DNA of 64,000 nucleotides from Marinobacter fonticola (GTDB taxonomy: Bacteria; Pseudomonadota; Gammaproteobacteria; Pseudomonadales; Oleiphilaceae): assembly GCF_008122265.1 (NCBI RefSeq), contig NZ_CP043042.1, positions 1,922,001 through 1,986,000 on the forward strand, written 5' to 3'. The position numbers and the translations under genes are program-made. Numbering within the stretch: the stretch's first letter is position 1; each line of letters opens with the position of its first letter. Positions 1 to 7,578 of this stretch are shown piece by piece. The notes beneath the pieces are model-generated. The model ran no database searches. It worked only from the letters and a program-made list of their open reading frames with translations, and had not been told where the DNA came from.

Positions 1-337
1 CACCGCTGACGAAGAATTGGTATTCGCCGCTTGACGGGGGAATAATGTAGCCGCGAATAAGTGCGCCGTAGTTTTCCCCACGATTCTCGATGACTTGAAG
101 AGAGGTGATTTCTACCACCTCATCGGGATCGTCAGGGTAGCTCTCAAGAGTAGTAAGGCTGCTTACTTTGTTACCGTTTACGTTATTGAAGTAGCGTACT
201 TGCACTTTGCCGGGCTCGCTACGTTCTGGCAGTGCGGCGGTCGGGGGAAGTGTACCAATGTCCTTGTATTCCCAGGTTTGACAACCATTTATGAGAATGA
301 TCGCACTACCTAGCCCCAACGCTCTTCCAATAGACAT
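1..337 (-). CDS. PA14-domain lipoprotein, N-terminal part (runs off the left edge)
   Basis: Reading the minus strand from the ATG at 337-335 gives about 112 codons with no stop up to the window edge. The start is supported by an AAGGTG-type ribosome site just upstream. The N-terminus is a short hydrophobic signal ending in I-N-G-C, so Cys19 is a likely lipidation site. Residues from about 40 on match the PA14 fold: a V-x-V-R-Y-F strand, then R-G-x-x-Y-G, then the hallmark P-P-S-S-G-E-Y-Q-F-F-V-S-G. PA14 domains bind glycans or occur in surface glycosidases and adhesins. Its position next to an exosortase/exopolysaccharide regulatory set fits an envelope-anchored protein of that locus. The C-terminus is unseen, so further domains cannot be judged. 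Confidence 0.75.
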   Translation of the reverse strand, partial: MSIGRALGLGSAIILINGCQTWEYKDIGTLPPTAALPERSEPGKVQVRYFNNVNGNKVSSLTTLESYPDDPDEVVEITSLQVIENRGENYGALIRGYIIPPSSGEYQFFVSG

Positions 338-827
338 AGGGTCACCTTAACGGTTGGTAGATGGTCCTTCCTCTTTATTATTGTAGCGATACGGGGATGT
401 TGCGAACTGAGGCTTGGAACGTTTCGATATTTTTAAACTAGTGTTATAGCTGTTAGTTATTTATCGGCCAGCTAACTGAACAACTTGTCATAAAATAACT
501 ACATGCTTTAAGAATAGACAATTTATTATTGCGTTTTGACTCGGACTAAAGCGAGCTACGGGCCGTCCTTAACGTCAAGGGTTGGTGTCTCGGTCAGCCC
601 GAGAACAGCCTCAATGTAAAAAGGATACGTATTGGAGTGTGTAAATGTGGGAGGATTATATGTTGGCTTTCTAGAGCTTTCTAGAGCTTTCTAGTCTCGT
701 AGCAGGCCATGAGGAAATATTTATATTTCATGATTAATGCTTAATAATTAATACTTCTTTTTTACGATAGTAATACGACTAAATCTAACATGAGAACTCA
801 TTTTCTCGAATTTAATGCCGCTATTTA
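338..827. other. AT-rich intergenic region upstream of the PA14 lipoprotein
   Basis: These 490 bases carry no convincing ORF on either strand. The stretch is clearly more AT-rich than the housekeeping part of the window and contains a triple 10-bp tandem repeat at 666-694. It should hold the leftward promoter of the PA14 lipoprotein gene. I looked for a sigma-54 GG-N10-GC pair and did not find a good one. The base composition, shared with the gene at 828-1721, suggests laterally acquired DNA typical of polysaccharide loci. Confidence 0.6.
666..694. repeat. Tandem 10-bp repeat, three copies
   Basis: The unit GCTTTCTAGA occurs at 666-675 and 676-685, and nine of its ten bases recur at 686-694. 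It lies in non-coding DNA between divergent-end genes. It is one of several short tandem duplications in the window. Confidence 0.85.
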
Positions 828-1721
828 TTACTTTATCAAGCGCTGCTGTTTGGCCCATTTTTCCGATTCGAAATCGAAGAGGTGATCTATATAGGCTCGG
901 GCCTGAGAGGTGCTCCATACGCCTCGGTATACTTGGGGCCAGTGTTCTATTTCATTGTAATGCAGTAACTTCGTAATATTGACGGGGACTTGTCTGTACT
1001 TTAATGCTGCCAGGGCGGCCATTCGGTGCTGGCCATGCATGATGCAAAAACGATACTCCCCGGTTCGCTCAATCGCTATCGCAGTGATATCTTCCTTGCT
1101 GATGGTACGATCATATCCTTTTTCTTTGATCGCTCGATTTACTTTCAAAAGCCGTTCAAATTCGAGTTGGCCTTTTTCGGGCGTAACGGGGCCATGCAGA
1201 CCGTAGCCTGCTGAGAAGGGCAGCTCTGGATGGTTGGCTGTGGCATTTTCGTACGCGATGGTCCGTTCCATCAATATTTGTCGATGCTCGGGGGTGGCGT
1301 CCATCCAGGGCGAGTGGATGGTAATCGCTGAAACTGCCCTCAGTCCATCTGGCGCATGGTTAAACCCAGGATAGACACCGCGGCCATTCTCGGGGGTCCA
1401 GGCCTGGTAGTAACGTTCTAGAAACGAGCCTAAGTATGAAGGTGTTTGTGGATGGTTATTAATTTCTTCTAGGGCTGTCACAAATGGATGGAATCTATCT
1501 TCAGAAAAAGAGAACCCGGTCGGGGTAACGCATTTTTCCAGTGGGCAATTATAGGCTACCGAGAGTCCGATGTTTTTGGCGTAAATAGCTTCGTCCAGTG
1601 TTTCGTAAACCGGAGGAAGAACACCCTTTTTATTTTCTTTGCTTTCAATTTCCAAGCCCACTATAGAAAATGTTGACTTGAGCGATTTTTTAAATAGCGA
1701 TCTAAGCGGTATGCCCTTCAT
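828..1721 (-). CDS. Conserved-looking hypothetical protein with a ParB-like motif
   Basis: I do not recognise the family with certainty. The 297-residue product has no signal peptide or membrane segment. The most telling stretch is residues 230-247, GQHRMAALAALKYRQVPV. It resembles the G-x-HR-x-A-A...G-x-x-x-V-P-V motif of the ParB/sulfiredoxin nuclease-like fold, preceded by a strand ending at Gly221. The rest is soluble and rich in Tyr, Pro and Glu. Proteins with this type of fold occur in surface polysaccharide gene clusters, which fits the place between a PA14 lipoprotein and a glycosyltransferase-like gene. The DNA is AT-rich compared with its neighbours, suggesting transfer. No DNA-binding domain is visible, so a role in partitioning is unlikely. 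Confidence 0.6.
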   Translation of the reverse strand: MKGIPLRSLFKKSLKSTFSIVGLEIESKENKKGVLPPVYETLDEAIYAKNIGLSVAYNCPLEKCVTPTGFSFSEDRFHPFVTALEEINNHPQTPSYLGSFLERYYQAWTPENGRGVYPGFNHAPDGLRAVSAITIHSPWMDATPEHRQILMERTIAYENATANHPELPFSAGYGLHGPVTPEKGQLEFERLLKVNRAIKEKGYDRTISKEDITAIAIERTGEYRFCIMHGQHRMAALAALKYRQVPVNITKLLHYNEIEHWPQVYRGVWSTSQARAYIDHLFDFESEKWAKQQRLIK

Positions 1722-2063
1722 GAGACCGGATTTGTTCCTTTATCAGGTAGCTGAGAAGAAGTGGATAGGTGGTGTAATAAAGTTGTAATATTAGCAGTCA
1801 TTAATACCTGTTTACAATATTCAGCAAACTCTTGGGCGTATAATCGAATGCCGGGCTAAAGATCATTTTAGATCTCTTGAGTTACGGCTGGGAATATGCT
1901 TGTAGATTTAGTGGTGTGTTATTTTTCGTAATAGAGAATTTTAAAATTGAACCAGGAGTTAGCAGCGATGAGGTGCGAGCAGAAGGGAAACTTATTAAAA
2001 TAAGAGATGTTTGGAATTTTTACTTAAGTATTTCCGTTAAATTGACCTGGCAAGGAGTTTGAG
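1722..2063. other. AT-rich divergent intergenic region
   Basis: This 342-base gap separates the leftward gene at 828-1721 from the rightward glycosyltransferase-like gene. It should contain both promoters. A 61-codon open frame at 1877-2062 lacks a good ribosome site and recognisable protein character, and I do not call it. A TATAAT-like hexamer lies near 1838-1844 but no matching -35 box is clear. Confidence 0.5.
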
Positions 2064-2885
2064 GTGCAGCGTGTTTTAACCTTTGTGGTGCCATTAAGGT
2101 CGCCGGCGGCTTCAAGAAACTGGGAGCGAGTTCTTGAGAGGCTCGCTGAGACAGTTCGATCAATTCAATCCGCCTGCGATAAGACCCCCGGTCTTGGCGC
2201 CGTTTTAGTCGCTAACGACGATGCCCAGCTTCCAGAGTTGCCAGGTTGCTTCGAGGTTGTTCGTGTCGATCTCCCTCCGCCGGAGGTATCTGTATTTAAG
2301 GGCGAAGGCTCAGATGAGGCAAGGCGGAACGCAGTTTGGTGGGATAAGGGTTTCAAGGTTGCCACGGGCATGAGGCACGCCCACTTGGCGGGCTCTCGAT
2401 TCGTAATGAGCGTGGATGCCGATGATTTTATCTCCCAGAACATCGGTGAACTTCCTGCTCGAGAGCCTGAGTCCGATGGCTGGCTTGTCAATGAAGGGTG
2501 GCTTTTACCGGCCGGCGCAAGGTGGGGTATCGCTCTTGATGACTTCCACAATTGGTGTGGGACCTATGCCATTGTGCGAACCGATCTGCTGCCGCTTGAG
2601 GCGCCGGTGGAAACACTTGCCCCTGAGATTATAAAGCGTCTATTTGGGCACCACCGGGAGCTTGTTCCTGATCTAGCATCGAAGGGTAAAGTACTCAAGC
2701 CGGCCGGGTACCTGGCTGCGGTGTACACTGTTGCTCACTCGGAGAGTAATTTCGGCAGGGGCTCGCTTTTAAGCAGTGTGCTCTCTCCAAGCAAGTTTTT
2801 TGCTAACCCTCGGAAATATGTCAAGAGATTGCTGAGATTGAGATATTTTGCGCGCCGTGACCGCGCGGAGTTTTCCGTGCTTTGA
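2064..2885 (+). CDS. Glycosyltransferase-like protein (GT-A fold, family 2-like)
   Basis: The 273-residue protein starts at a GTG with an AAGGAG ribosome site at 2052-2057. It opens with a hydrophobic strand (L-T-F-V-V-P-L-R), as in nucleotide-sugar transferases. At 116-122 it carries S-V-D-A-D-D-F, which matches the metal-binding DxD motif of GT-A enzymes. A W-N-W-C-G-T-type segment near residue 178 could form part of the acceptor site. It is shorter than many GT2 enzymes and has no membrane anchor, although the basic C-terminus may be peripheral. Next to exosortase-system genes it is most likely involved in surface glycan assembly. Donor and acceptor cannot be read from the sequence. Confidence 0.6.
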   Translation: MQRVLTFVVPLRSPAASRNWERVLERLAETVRSIQSACDKTPGLGAVLVANDDAQLPELPGCFEVVRVDLPPPEVSVFKGEGSDEARRNAVWWDKGFKVATGMRHAHLAGSRFVMSVDADDFISQNIGELPAREPESDGWLVNEGWLLPAGARWGIALDDFHNWCGTYAIVRTDLLPLEAPVETLAPEIIKRLFGHHRELVPDLASKGKVLKPAGYLAAVYTVAHSESNFGRGSLLSSVLSPSKFFANPRKYVKRLLRLRYFARRDRAEFSVL

Positions 2886-3003
2886 CGGCAGAAATGCAGC
2901 AGGAGCAAAAATCAAACTCGACCTTCTGAAACCTAACCCTGGAGCCAGTTAAAGCTAATCCGGTGTTGATTAAGGTCTGGCTGAAGGGGCGGTAACTTTG
3001 AAG

Positions 3004-3023
3004 TCCCGGCGATAATGCCGGGA
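3004..3023. terminator. Hairpin after the glycosyltransferase-like gene
   Basis: TCCCGGC at 3004-3010 pairs with GCCGGGA at 3017-3023 across a six-base loop. On the plus strand it is followed by a T-rich TTCTTCT. It lies between two convergent genes, so a terminator for the rightward gene is plausible. The U tract is imperfect. Confidence 0.45.
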
Positions 3024-3075
3024 TTCTTCTGTATAACGGCTAAATGCGAGCAGCATACTTGCTTGCTTGCTTTCT

Positions 3076-3099
3076 TGGCGCAGGGCATGCCCTGCGCCA
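3076..3099. repeat. Perfect 24-bp palindrome in a convergent gap
   Basis: The half-site TGGCGCAGGGCA is followed immediately by its exact reverse complement. The palindrome sits 12 bases beyond the prsT stop codon. It could act as a transcript-end hairpin for the leftward prsT transcript, although no U tract follows. A run of CTTG tetranucleotides flanks it at about 3057-3070. Confidence 0.6.
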
Positions 3100-3111
3100 G
3101 TTCGCATCCTC

Positions 3112-5799
3112 TTACATTTTCTCAAGTATCGTCTTGGCCTTAGGTTCCTGGCCCGTCGCCTTATAGGCTTCTGCCAGGTGCCGTGCGATCTCCTGCGTGT
3201 CCGGAGATAGATTATAGGCTTTCTCAAGGACTGGTACGCTTTCTTGATGATTGCCTTTATTAAACAGGATCCAGCCATAAGTATCGGCTATAGCGGGGTT
3301 CTCAGGATCCAGTTCATAGGCTTTCGCAGCCAGTTCTTCAGCCCGGGTTTCGCCGGTTTCGTGATAGATCCAGGCAAGGTTATTCAGGGCAATGGTGTTC
3401 TCGGGGGATGCCTCCAGAACCCGCTCGTAAGCGTCAGCGGCCTGTTTTTGCTCGCCGATCTTTTGATAGGCCATTGCCAGATTCAGCGCAATCGCTCCGC
3501 TGGCCGGATAATTTTCAAGAGCCTGGTTGAGCACATCGATGGCTCTCTGCTGCTGTCCATGCTTCTGTAGCGCATCGGCATAGCGCAGGTAAATTTCCGG
3601 GTTGGATTCCTTGTTCAGGGCAAGTTCGTAAAGCTCGGCGGCTTTGTCGAACCGTTCGGCGCGTGTTTCGTATTGCGCTTCCACCAGATAGGGGCGAGGG
3701 GATTCAGGATGCTGTAGGCGAGTATCCTTCAGCAATTTTTGAGCTTGCTCTACCTGCTGAGTCTGGAAGTAAAGCTCAGCCGTTTGTACGGCGACAGTCT
3801 CATTGTCGGGGAACAAAACCTGCGCCCGCTGCATGATGTCTAGAGCCTCTTCGGGCTTGTCTTGACGGGCTACGCTTCTGGCCGTGCTGCTATAAATGCC
3901 GGCAACAACCTGAGTATTGGGGGAGAGCTCATTTTCACTGACAGGTTCAAGCAGGCCGGCGACCAGATTGTCAGCCTTGGTCGAGTCGCCATTCTGCAGG
4001 GCAAGGTCCAGTAAGACCAAGCGCGGTCCAACCGCGTCCGGGTTTTGTTTGCGCAAGTCCTCCAGGAACGACGTTAACTCGTCCTCACTGGAAACTCGGG
4101 CCAGACCCTGCAATGCCCGTCTATTATCCGGCGCTTTGGTGACGGCTGCCCTGAATTGCTTACGCGCTTCGTCTGCATTGTCCTGACGCATAGCCTGCAT
4201 GCCCAGGGCAAAGTTCGCACGCGGGTCCGAATCGGAGAGTTCCAGCGCCTGCTGGTAGTATTTGCGGCCCTGTTCGGACTCTCCAGTGGCAATGGAAAGA
4301 TCGCCGTGGGTAATCAGAGCGGCAATACTCTCAGGGTGCTCTTTGACCCAGGCGCTCGCAGATTCCAGGGCTGCGTCCTGGTTGCCTGCCTTCATATGAG
4401 CGCTAATCATCACCATCCGTGCGGATTCGTTCGCGGGCTCCTTGTCCATGACGGTACTGGCCTGATCAATGGCCGTATCGGTATTACCGGTCTGAATCAG
4501 GTAATTGGCGTATCGCAGGCGCAGGGGGCTGTTGTCCGGATTCAGTTCAAGTGACTTTTCGATATATTCCTTGCCGGCCTCGACATCGCCTGTGGCCAGC
4601 GTAGCGATGCCGATCAAGGCTAAGACACCTGGGTCCGATTGGCTGTCGTCCAGATTCTCAAGGAGCTCGCGGGCCTCTTCGGGGCGCTGAAGCCGCAGCT
4701 GAGTCGCGGCAAGTAGCTTGCTGGCGGACGTTGAATCTTCAACGTTAGCAACCGGCTGCAGAAGCTTTTCAGCTTCTTCCACGCGTCCTTGCTGGAAGCG
4801 AATCATGCCCAGCATGGCGGAGCTTTGCACGTGGTTCGGTGCCTGCTTGAGGACTTCGGTAAGATAGCGCGCGGCCTCCTGCAAATCGCCTTTCTGATAA
4901 GCCTCCTGGGCTGATGCGAAGTTGCTCTTGATCGTGCCGGGCGCGGATTTGGCGAGGATTTCCTCGTATACGAAGGCTTCCGCCTCCTTGTTCTGCTCAC
5001 GCAGCACCTTGATTAGGGAGGAAATGGTGGTGTACTTACGGTAGGTCATGATGTCGTACCGACCGATATCCTCCAGTGCCCGGGTATAGGCTTCTTCGGC
5101 TTGGTCCCATTGTTGCTCAAGCTGGGCCAGCTGCGCTTTCCAGAGCCAGAGTTCGGGGTCGGTCTTGTCGACGCCTTCCGCTTTGGCAATCAGGGACTGG
5201 GCTTCCTCGAGGTTCTCGTTGGCGTAAGCAATACGCGATAGACCAATAAGGGCCATCACAGAATTCGAATCCAGCTCAATGGCCTCGTTATAGGCGGTTT
5301 TGGCCTGCTCAAGCTGACGCGCCGCCAAATGGATATCGCCGCGCATGACGGAGGCTTTGAGTTGCTGGCTACGGTCCGGCGACTGCAGGTTGTCGAGGGT
5401 TGCCAGCGCCTCACCGGTTTGGTTGCGCATCAAGTGTGTGCGGGCCAGAACCAGTTGAACGCGGTTTTCGACGCTATCCGGCGTTTCCTCGTCCTCGAGA
5501 CGGCTGTCGATTTCCTGAACCTGTCTGGCCGCATTGACGGCGTCTCCAGCGGTGACCAGATTATCGACGATAATGAAGTAGGGATCTGCCTTGGATGGAT
5601 TAAGATCGATGGCGCTGCGGGCTTCCAGCGTGCTGGCTTTGAGCTCGCCCTGACGCTGGAAGAAGCGGGCCTGGTCGATATGGCTGAGGTACTGAACCTC
5701 CTGCTGACTCATTTCCTGTTCACTTTCACCGCAACCTGTGAGGGTCAAACCCATTGCTGCGGAAAGCAGAGCAATGCGAAACAACTTATTGAGCATCAT
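3112..5799 (-). CDS. prsT: XrtA/PEP-CTERM system TPR-repeat lipoprotein PrsT
   Basis: The 895-residue protein begins with a lipoprotein signal ending L-T-G-C (Cys23) and then consists almost wholly of tetratricopeptide repeats. Many repeats end in the usual A-x-x-x-Y...P-N/D pattern, and this size and architecture match PrsT of exosortase A systems. It is the last gene of the leftward prsK-prsR-prsT row, 49 bases after prsR. PrsT is thought to act at the outer membrane in export or assembly of exopolysaccharide or PEP-CTERM proteins; its molecular role is not established. Two ATG codons stand in tandem at the start, and an AAGGAT site 11 bases upstream favours the first. A generic TPR protein is the alternative, but the neighbours argue against it. 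Confidence 0.87.
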   Translation of the reverse strand: MMLNKLFRIALLSAAMGLTLTGCGESEQEMSQQEVQYLSHIDQARFFQRQGELKASTLEARSAIDLNPSKADPYFIIVDNLVTAGDAVNAARQVQEIDSRLEDEETPDSVENRVQLVLARTHLMRNQTGEALATLDNLQSPDRSQQLKASVMRGDIHLAARQLEQAKTAYNEAIELDSNSVMALIGLSRIAYANENLEEAQSLIAKAEGVDKTDPELWLWKAQLAQLEQQWDQAEEAYTRALEDIGRYDIMTYRKYTTISSLIKVLREQNKEAEAFVYEEILAKSAPGTIKSNFASAQEAYQKGDLQEAARYLTEVLKQAPNHVQSSAMLGMIRFQQGRVEEAEKLLQPVANVEDSTSASKLLAATQLRLQRPEEARELLENLDDSQSDPGVLALIGIATLATGDVEAGKEYIEKSLELNPDNSPLRLRYANYLIQTGNTDTAIDQASTVMDKEPANESARMVMISAHMKAGNQDAALESASAWVKEHPESIAALITHGDLSIATGESEQGRKYYQQALELSDSDPRANFALGMQAMRQDNADEARKQFRAAVTKAPDNRRALQGLARVSSEDELTSFLEDLRKQNPDAVGPRLVLLDLALQNGDSTKADNLVAGLLEPVSENELSPNTQVVAGIYSSTARSVARQDKPEEALDIMQRAQVLFPDNETVAVQTAELYFQTQQVEQAQKLLKDTRLQHPESPRPYLVEAQYETRAERFDKAAELYELALNKESNPEIYLRYADALQKHGQQQRAIDVLNQALENYPASGAIALNLAMAYQKIGEQKQAADAYERVLEASPENTIALNNLAWIYHETGETRAEELAAKAYELDPENPAIADTYGWILFNKGNHQESVPVLEKAYNLSPDTQEIARHLAEAYKATGQEPKAKTILEKM

Positions 5800-5848
5800 G
5801 GAATAATAATCCTTGGTAATTCCCGGTCCTACTTATCCTTCTCTTGTC

Positions 5849-7225
5849 TCAGGCGTCAGAGACGACGGGGGATGTTTCTATCTTGTATTTATCCGTCAGG
5901 TTGTAGAGCGTGGGCCGGGTAATCCCGAGTAGCCGGGCGGCCTGCGCCATGTTGTAGTTGCTGGTCTGCAGAGCATGATTGATCGCCGTCCGCTCTGCAT
6001 CCTCGCGCACCTGTCGCAAGTTCAGGACGTTGCCATCGAGTACGGCTTGGTCGCTACGTAGCTGTAGATCCTCCGCGGTCACTCGCTTGCCTTCCGCCAT
6101 GATTGTGGCGCGCTTGATCTTATTGATCATTTCTCGCACGTTGCCTGGCCAGCTATAGCTTTGAATGGCCTGGGCCGCGTCTTCCGAAAACGATAACTGC
6201 GGACGGTCGAGTTGCTTACTCAGCGATTTGAGCAGGGATTGGGCGATAACCATGGCATCGCCATCGCGCTCGCGCACCGCTGGCACGTCCAGCGTAATTT
6301 CGCTGATCCGGTAGTAGAGATCTTCACGGAATTCACCGCTGGTTATCAGCTCTTCTACGTTACGGTGGGTCGCGCAGACGACGCGCACGTCGACGTGTAC
6401 GGGGTTGACGCTTCCGATGCGATCGACCACTCGTTCCTGTAGAAAACGCAGTAGTTTGGCTTGCAGCGCCATCGGCATGTCGCCGATTTCGTCCAGGAAC
6501 AAGGTGCCGCCGTTAGCCATTTCAATCTTGCCCTTCTTGCTCTGGGTAGCACCGGTAAAGGCGCCTTTCTCATAGCCGAAGAGTTCGCTTTCCAACAGAT
6601 TTTCCGGGATGGCTGCACAGTTGATTGCGGCAAACGTTTGGTCAGCCCGTTGACTTAGGTCGTGAATGGCGCGGGCCAAAAGCTCTTTGCCGGTCCCGGT
6701 TTCGCCGAGGACCAAGGTCGTGACGTCGGCAGGCGCGACTTTCTCGACCATACGACACAGCGAGAGCATTTGTGGGCTCGCGGCCACGATACCTTTTATC
6801 GATGTTCCGTTACGGCTTTGAGACAGCTCGCGATTATCCCGCTCAAGTTCTGCGAGTCGGAACGCCCGGTTAACCACGAAGGTTAGAATGTCGGCATCCA
6901 GAGGCTTCTGGTAGAAGTCGCTGGCGCCCATGCCGATAGCCTTGACGGCGTTCTCACGGTCTTCGCGACCGGTGACGACGACGACTTTCGTGCTGGGAGA
7001 GAGGCGAACGATATCCTCTAGCAGGGCAAAGCCTTCGGTGGCACCGCCGGGGTCGGGCGGCAAGCCTAGATCGAGCGTGACAACCTGAGGTTCGAAGCGG
7101 CGAAGAGAGGTGAGCGCGTTCTCGCGATCGCTGGCGACGACCACTTCAACGGCGTCACTGAAGCACCAGCGCATCTGGCTCTGGAGGCCGGGATCATCCT
7201 CGACGATTAATAGACGCTTATCCAC
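5849..7225 (-). CDS. prsR: PEP-CTERM-box response regulator PrsR (sigma-54 activator)
   Basis: This 458-residue regulator has three domains. The receiver domain (about 3-120) has acidic pair Asp10/Asp11, phospho-acceptor Asp52 and Lys107. The AAA+ domain has Walker A GETGTGKE at 174-181, the sigma-54 contact loop GAFTGA at 221-226 and Walker B Asp245-Glu246. A Fis-type helix-turn-helix lies at about 427-447. PrsR family members activate sigma-54 promoters of PEP-CTERM and polysaccharide genes, probably after phosphorylation by PrsK. It lies between prsK upstream and prsT downstream, but a 353-base gap separates it from prsK, so it may have its own promoter. All key catalytic residues are present. 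Confidence 0.92.
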   Translation of the reverse strand: MDKRLLIVEDDPGLQSQMRWCFSDAVEVVVASDRENALTSLRRFEPQVVTLDLGLPPDPGGATEGFALLEDIVRLSPSTKVVVVTGREDRENAVKAIGMGASDFYQKPLDADILTFVVNRAFRLAELERDNRELSQSRNGTSIKGIVAASPQMLSLCRMVEKVAPADVTTLVLGETGTGKELLARAIHDLSQRADQTFAAINCAAIPENLLESELFGYEKGAFTGATQSKKGKIEMANGGTLFLDEIGDMPMALQAKLLRFLQERVVDRIGSVNPVHVDVRVVCATHRNVEELITSGEFREDLYYRISEITLDVPAVRERDGDAMVIAQSLLKSLSKQLDRPQLSFSEDAAQAIQSYSWPGNVREMINKIKRATIMAEGKRVTAEDLQLRSDQAVLDGNVLNLRQVREDAERTAINHALQTSNYNMAQAARLLGITRPTLYNLTDKYKIETSPVVSDA

Positions 7226-7578
7226 AGCAGCGCTAAATCCTTTTCTTAATTAGAGACATCAAGTGCACAGTGGCAAACATCGCGTTCACTGACAGGCGCA
7301 CTCGTAACGACCGGAAATGCAGCGCCTTGAGGTGCAGCAACATTGGTCCAGCTCGTTGCGAAAAACATTACCACAGATTCTGCCCCTTATTCGGCACTTT
7401 GCAAAGGATGGGGCGTCATTGAATGTGAAAATGTCGTAAATTTGACATTCATTTTTCAATGTCCAAACGATGTTTCTTTCTTTCGCGTATCTATCCTTTG
7501 CGTACCTATCTTTCTTTTGTGTACCTATCTTTCGCCTATCTATATACCTATAGCTTCACCTATAGTTTTTATTTTCGT
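7226..7578 (-). promoter_or_regulatory. prsK-prsR intergenic region with repeats and dyads
   Basis: This gap precedes prsR on the minus strand and is AT-rich. It has two visible structures. At 7419-7463 ATGTC/GACAT half-sites occur repeatedly, including GACATT at 7444-7449 and AATGTC at 7458-7463. At about 7486-7570 a degenerate repeat built on TACCTATCTTTC recurs four to five times on the plus strand. I see no gene here. The dyads could be operator or enhancer sites for prsR. No clear sigma-54 -24/-12 pair was found. Confidence 0.4.

Noticed and set aside
338..827. Sigma-54 promoter for the PA14 lipoprotein
   Set aside because: I searched by eye for GG-N10-GC with flanking consensus and did not find a match good enough to report.
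1877..2062. 61-codon ORF before the glycosyltransferase-like gene
   Set aside because: No ribosome site, no protein-like pattern, and AT-rich DNA yields such frames by chance.
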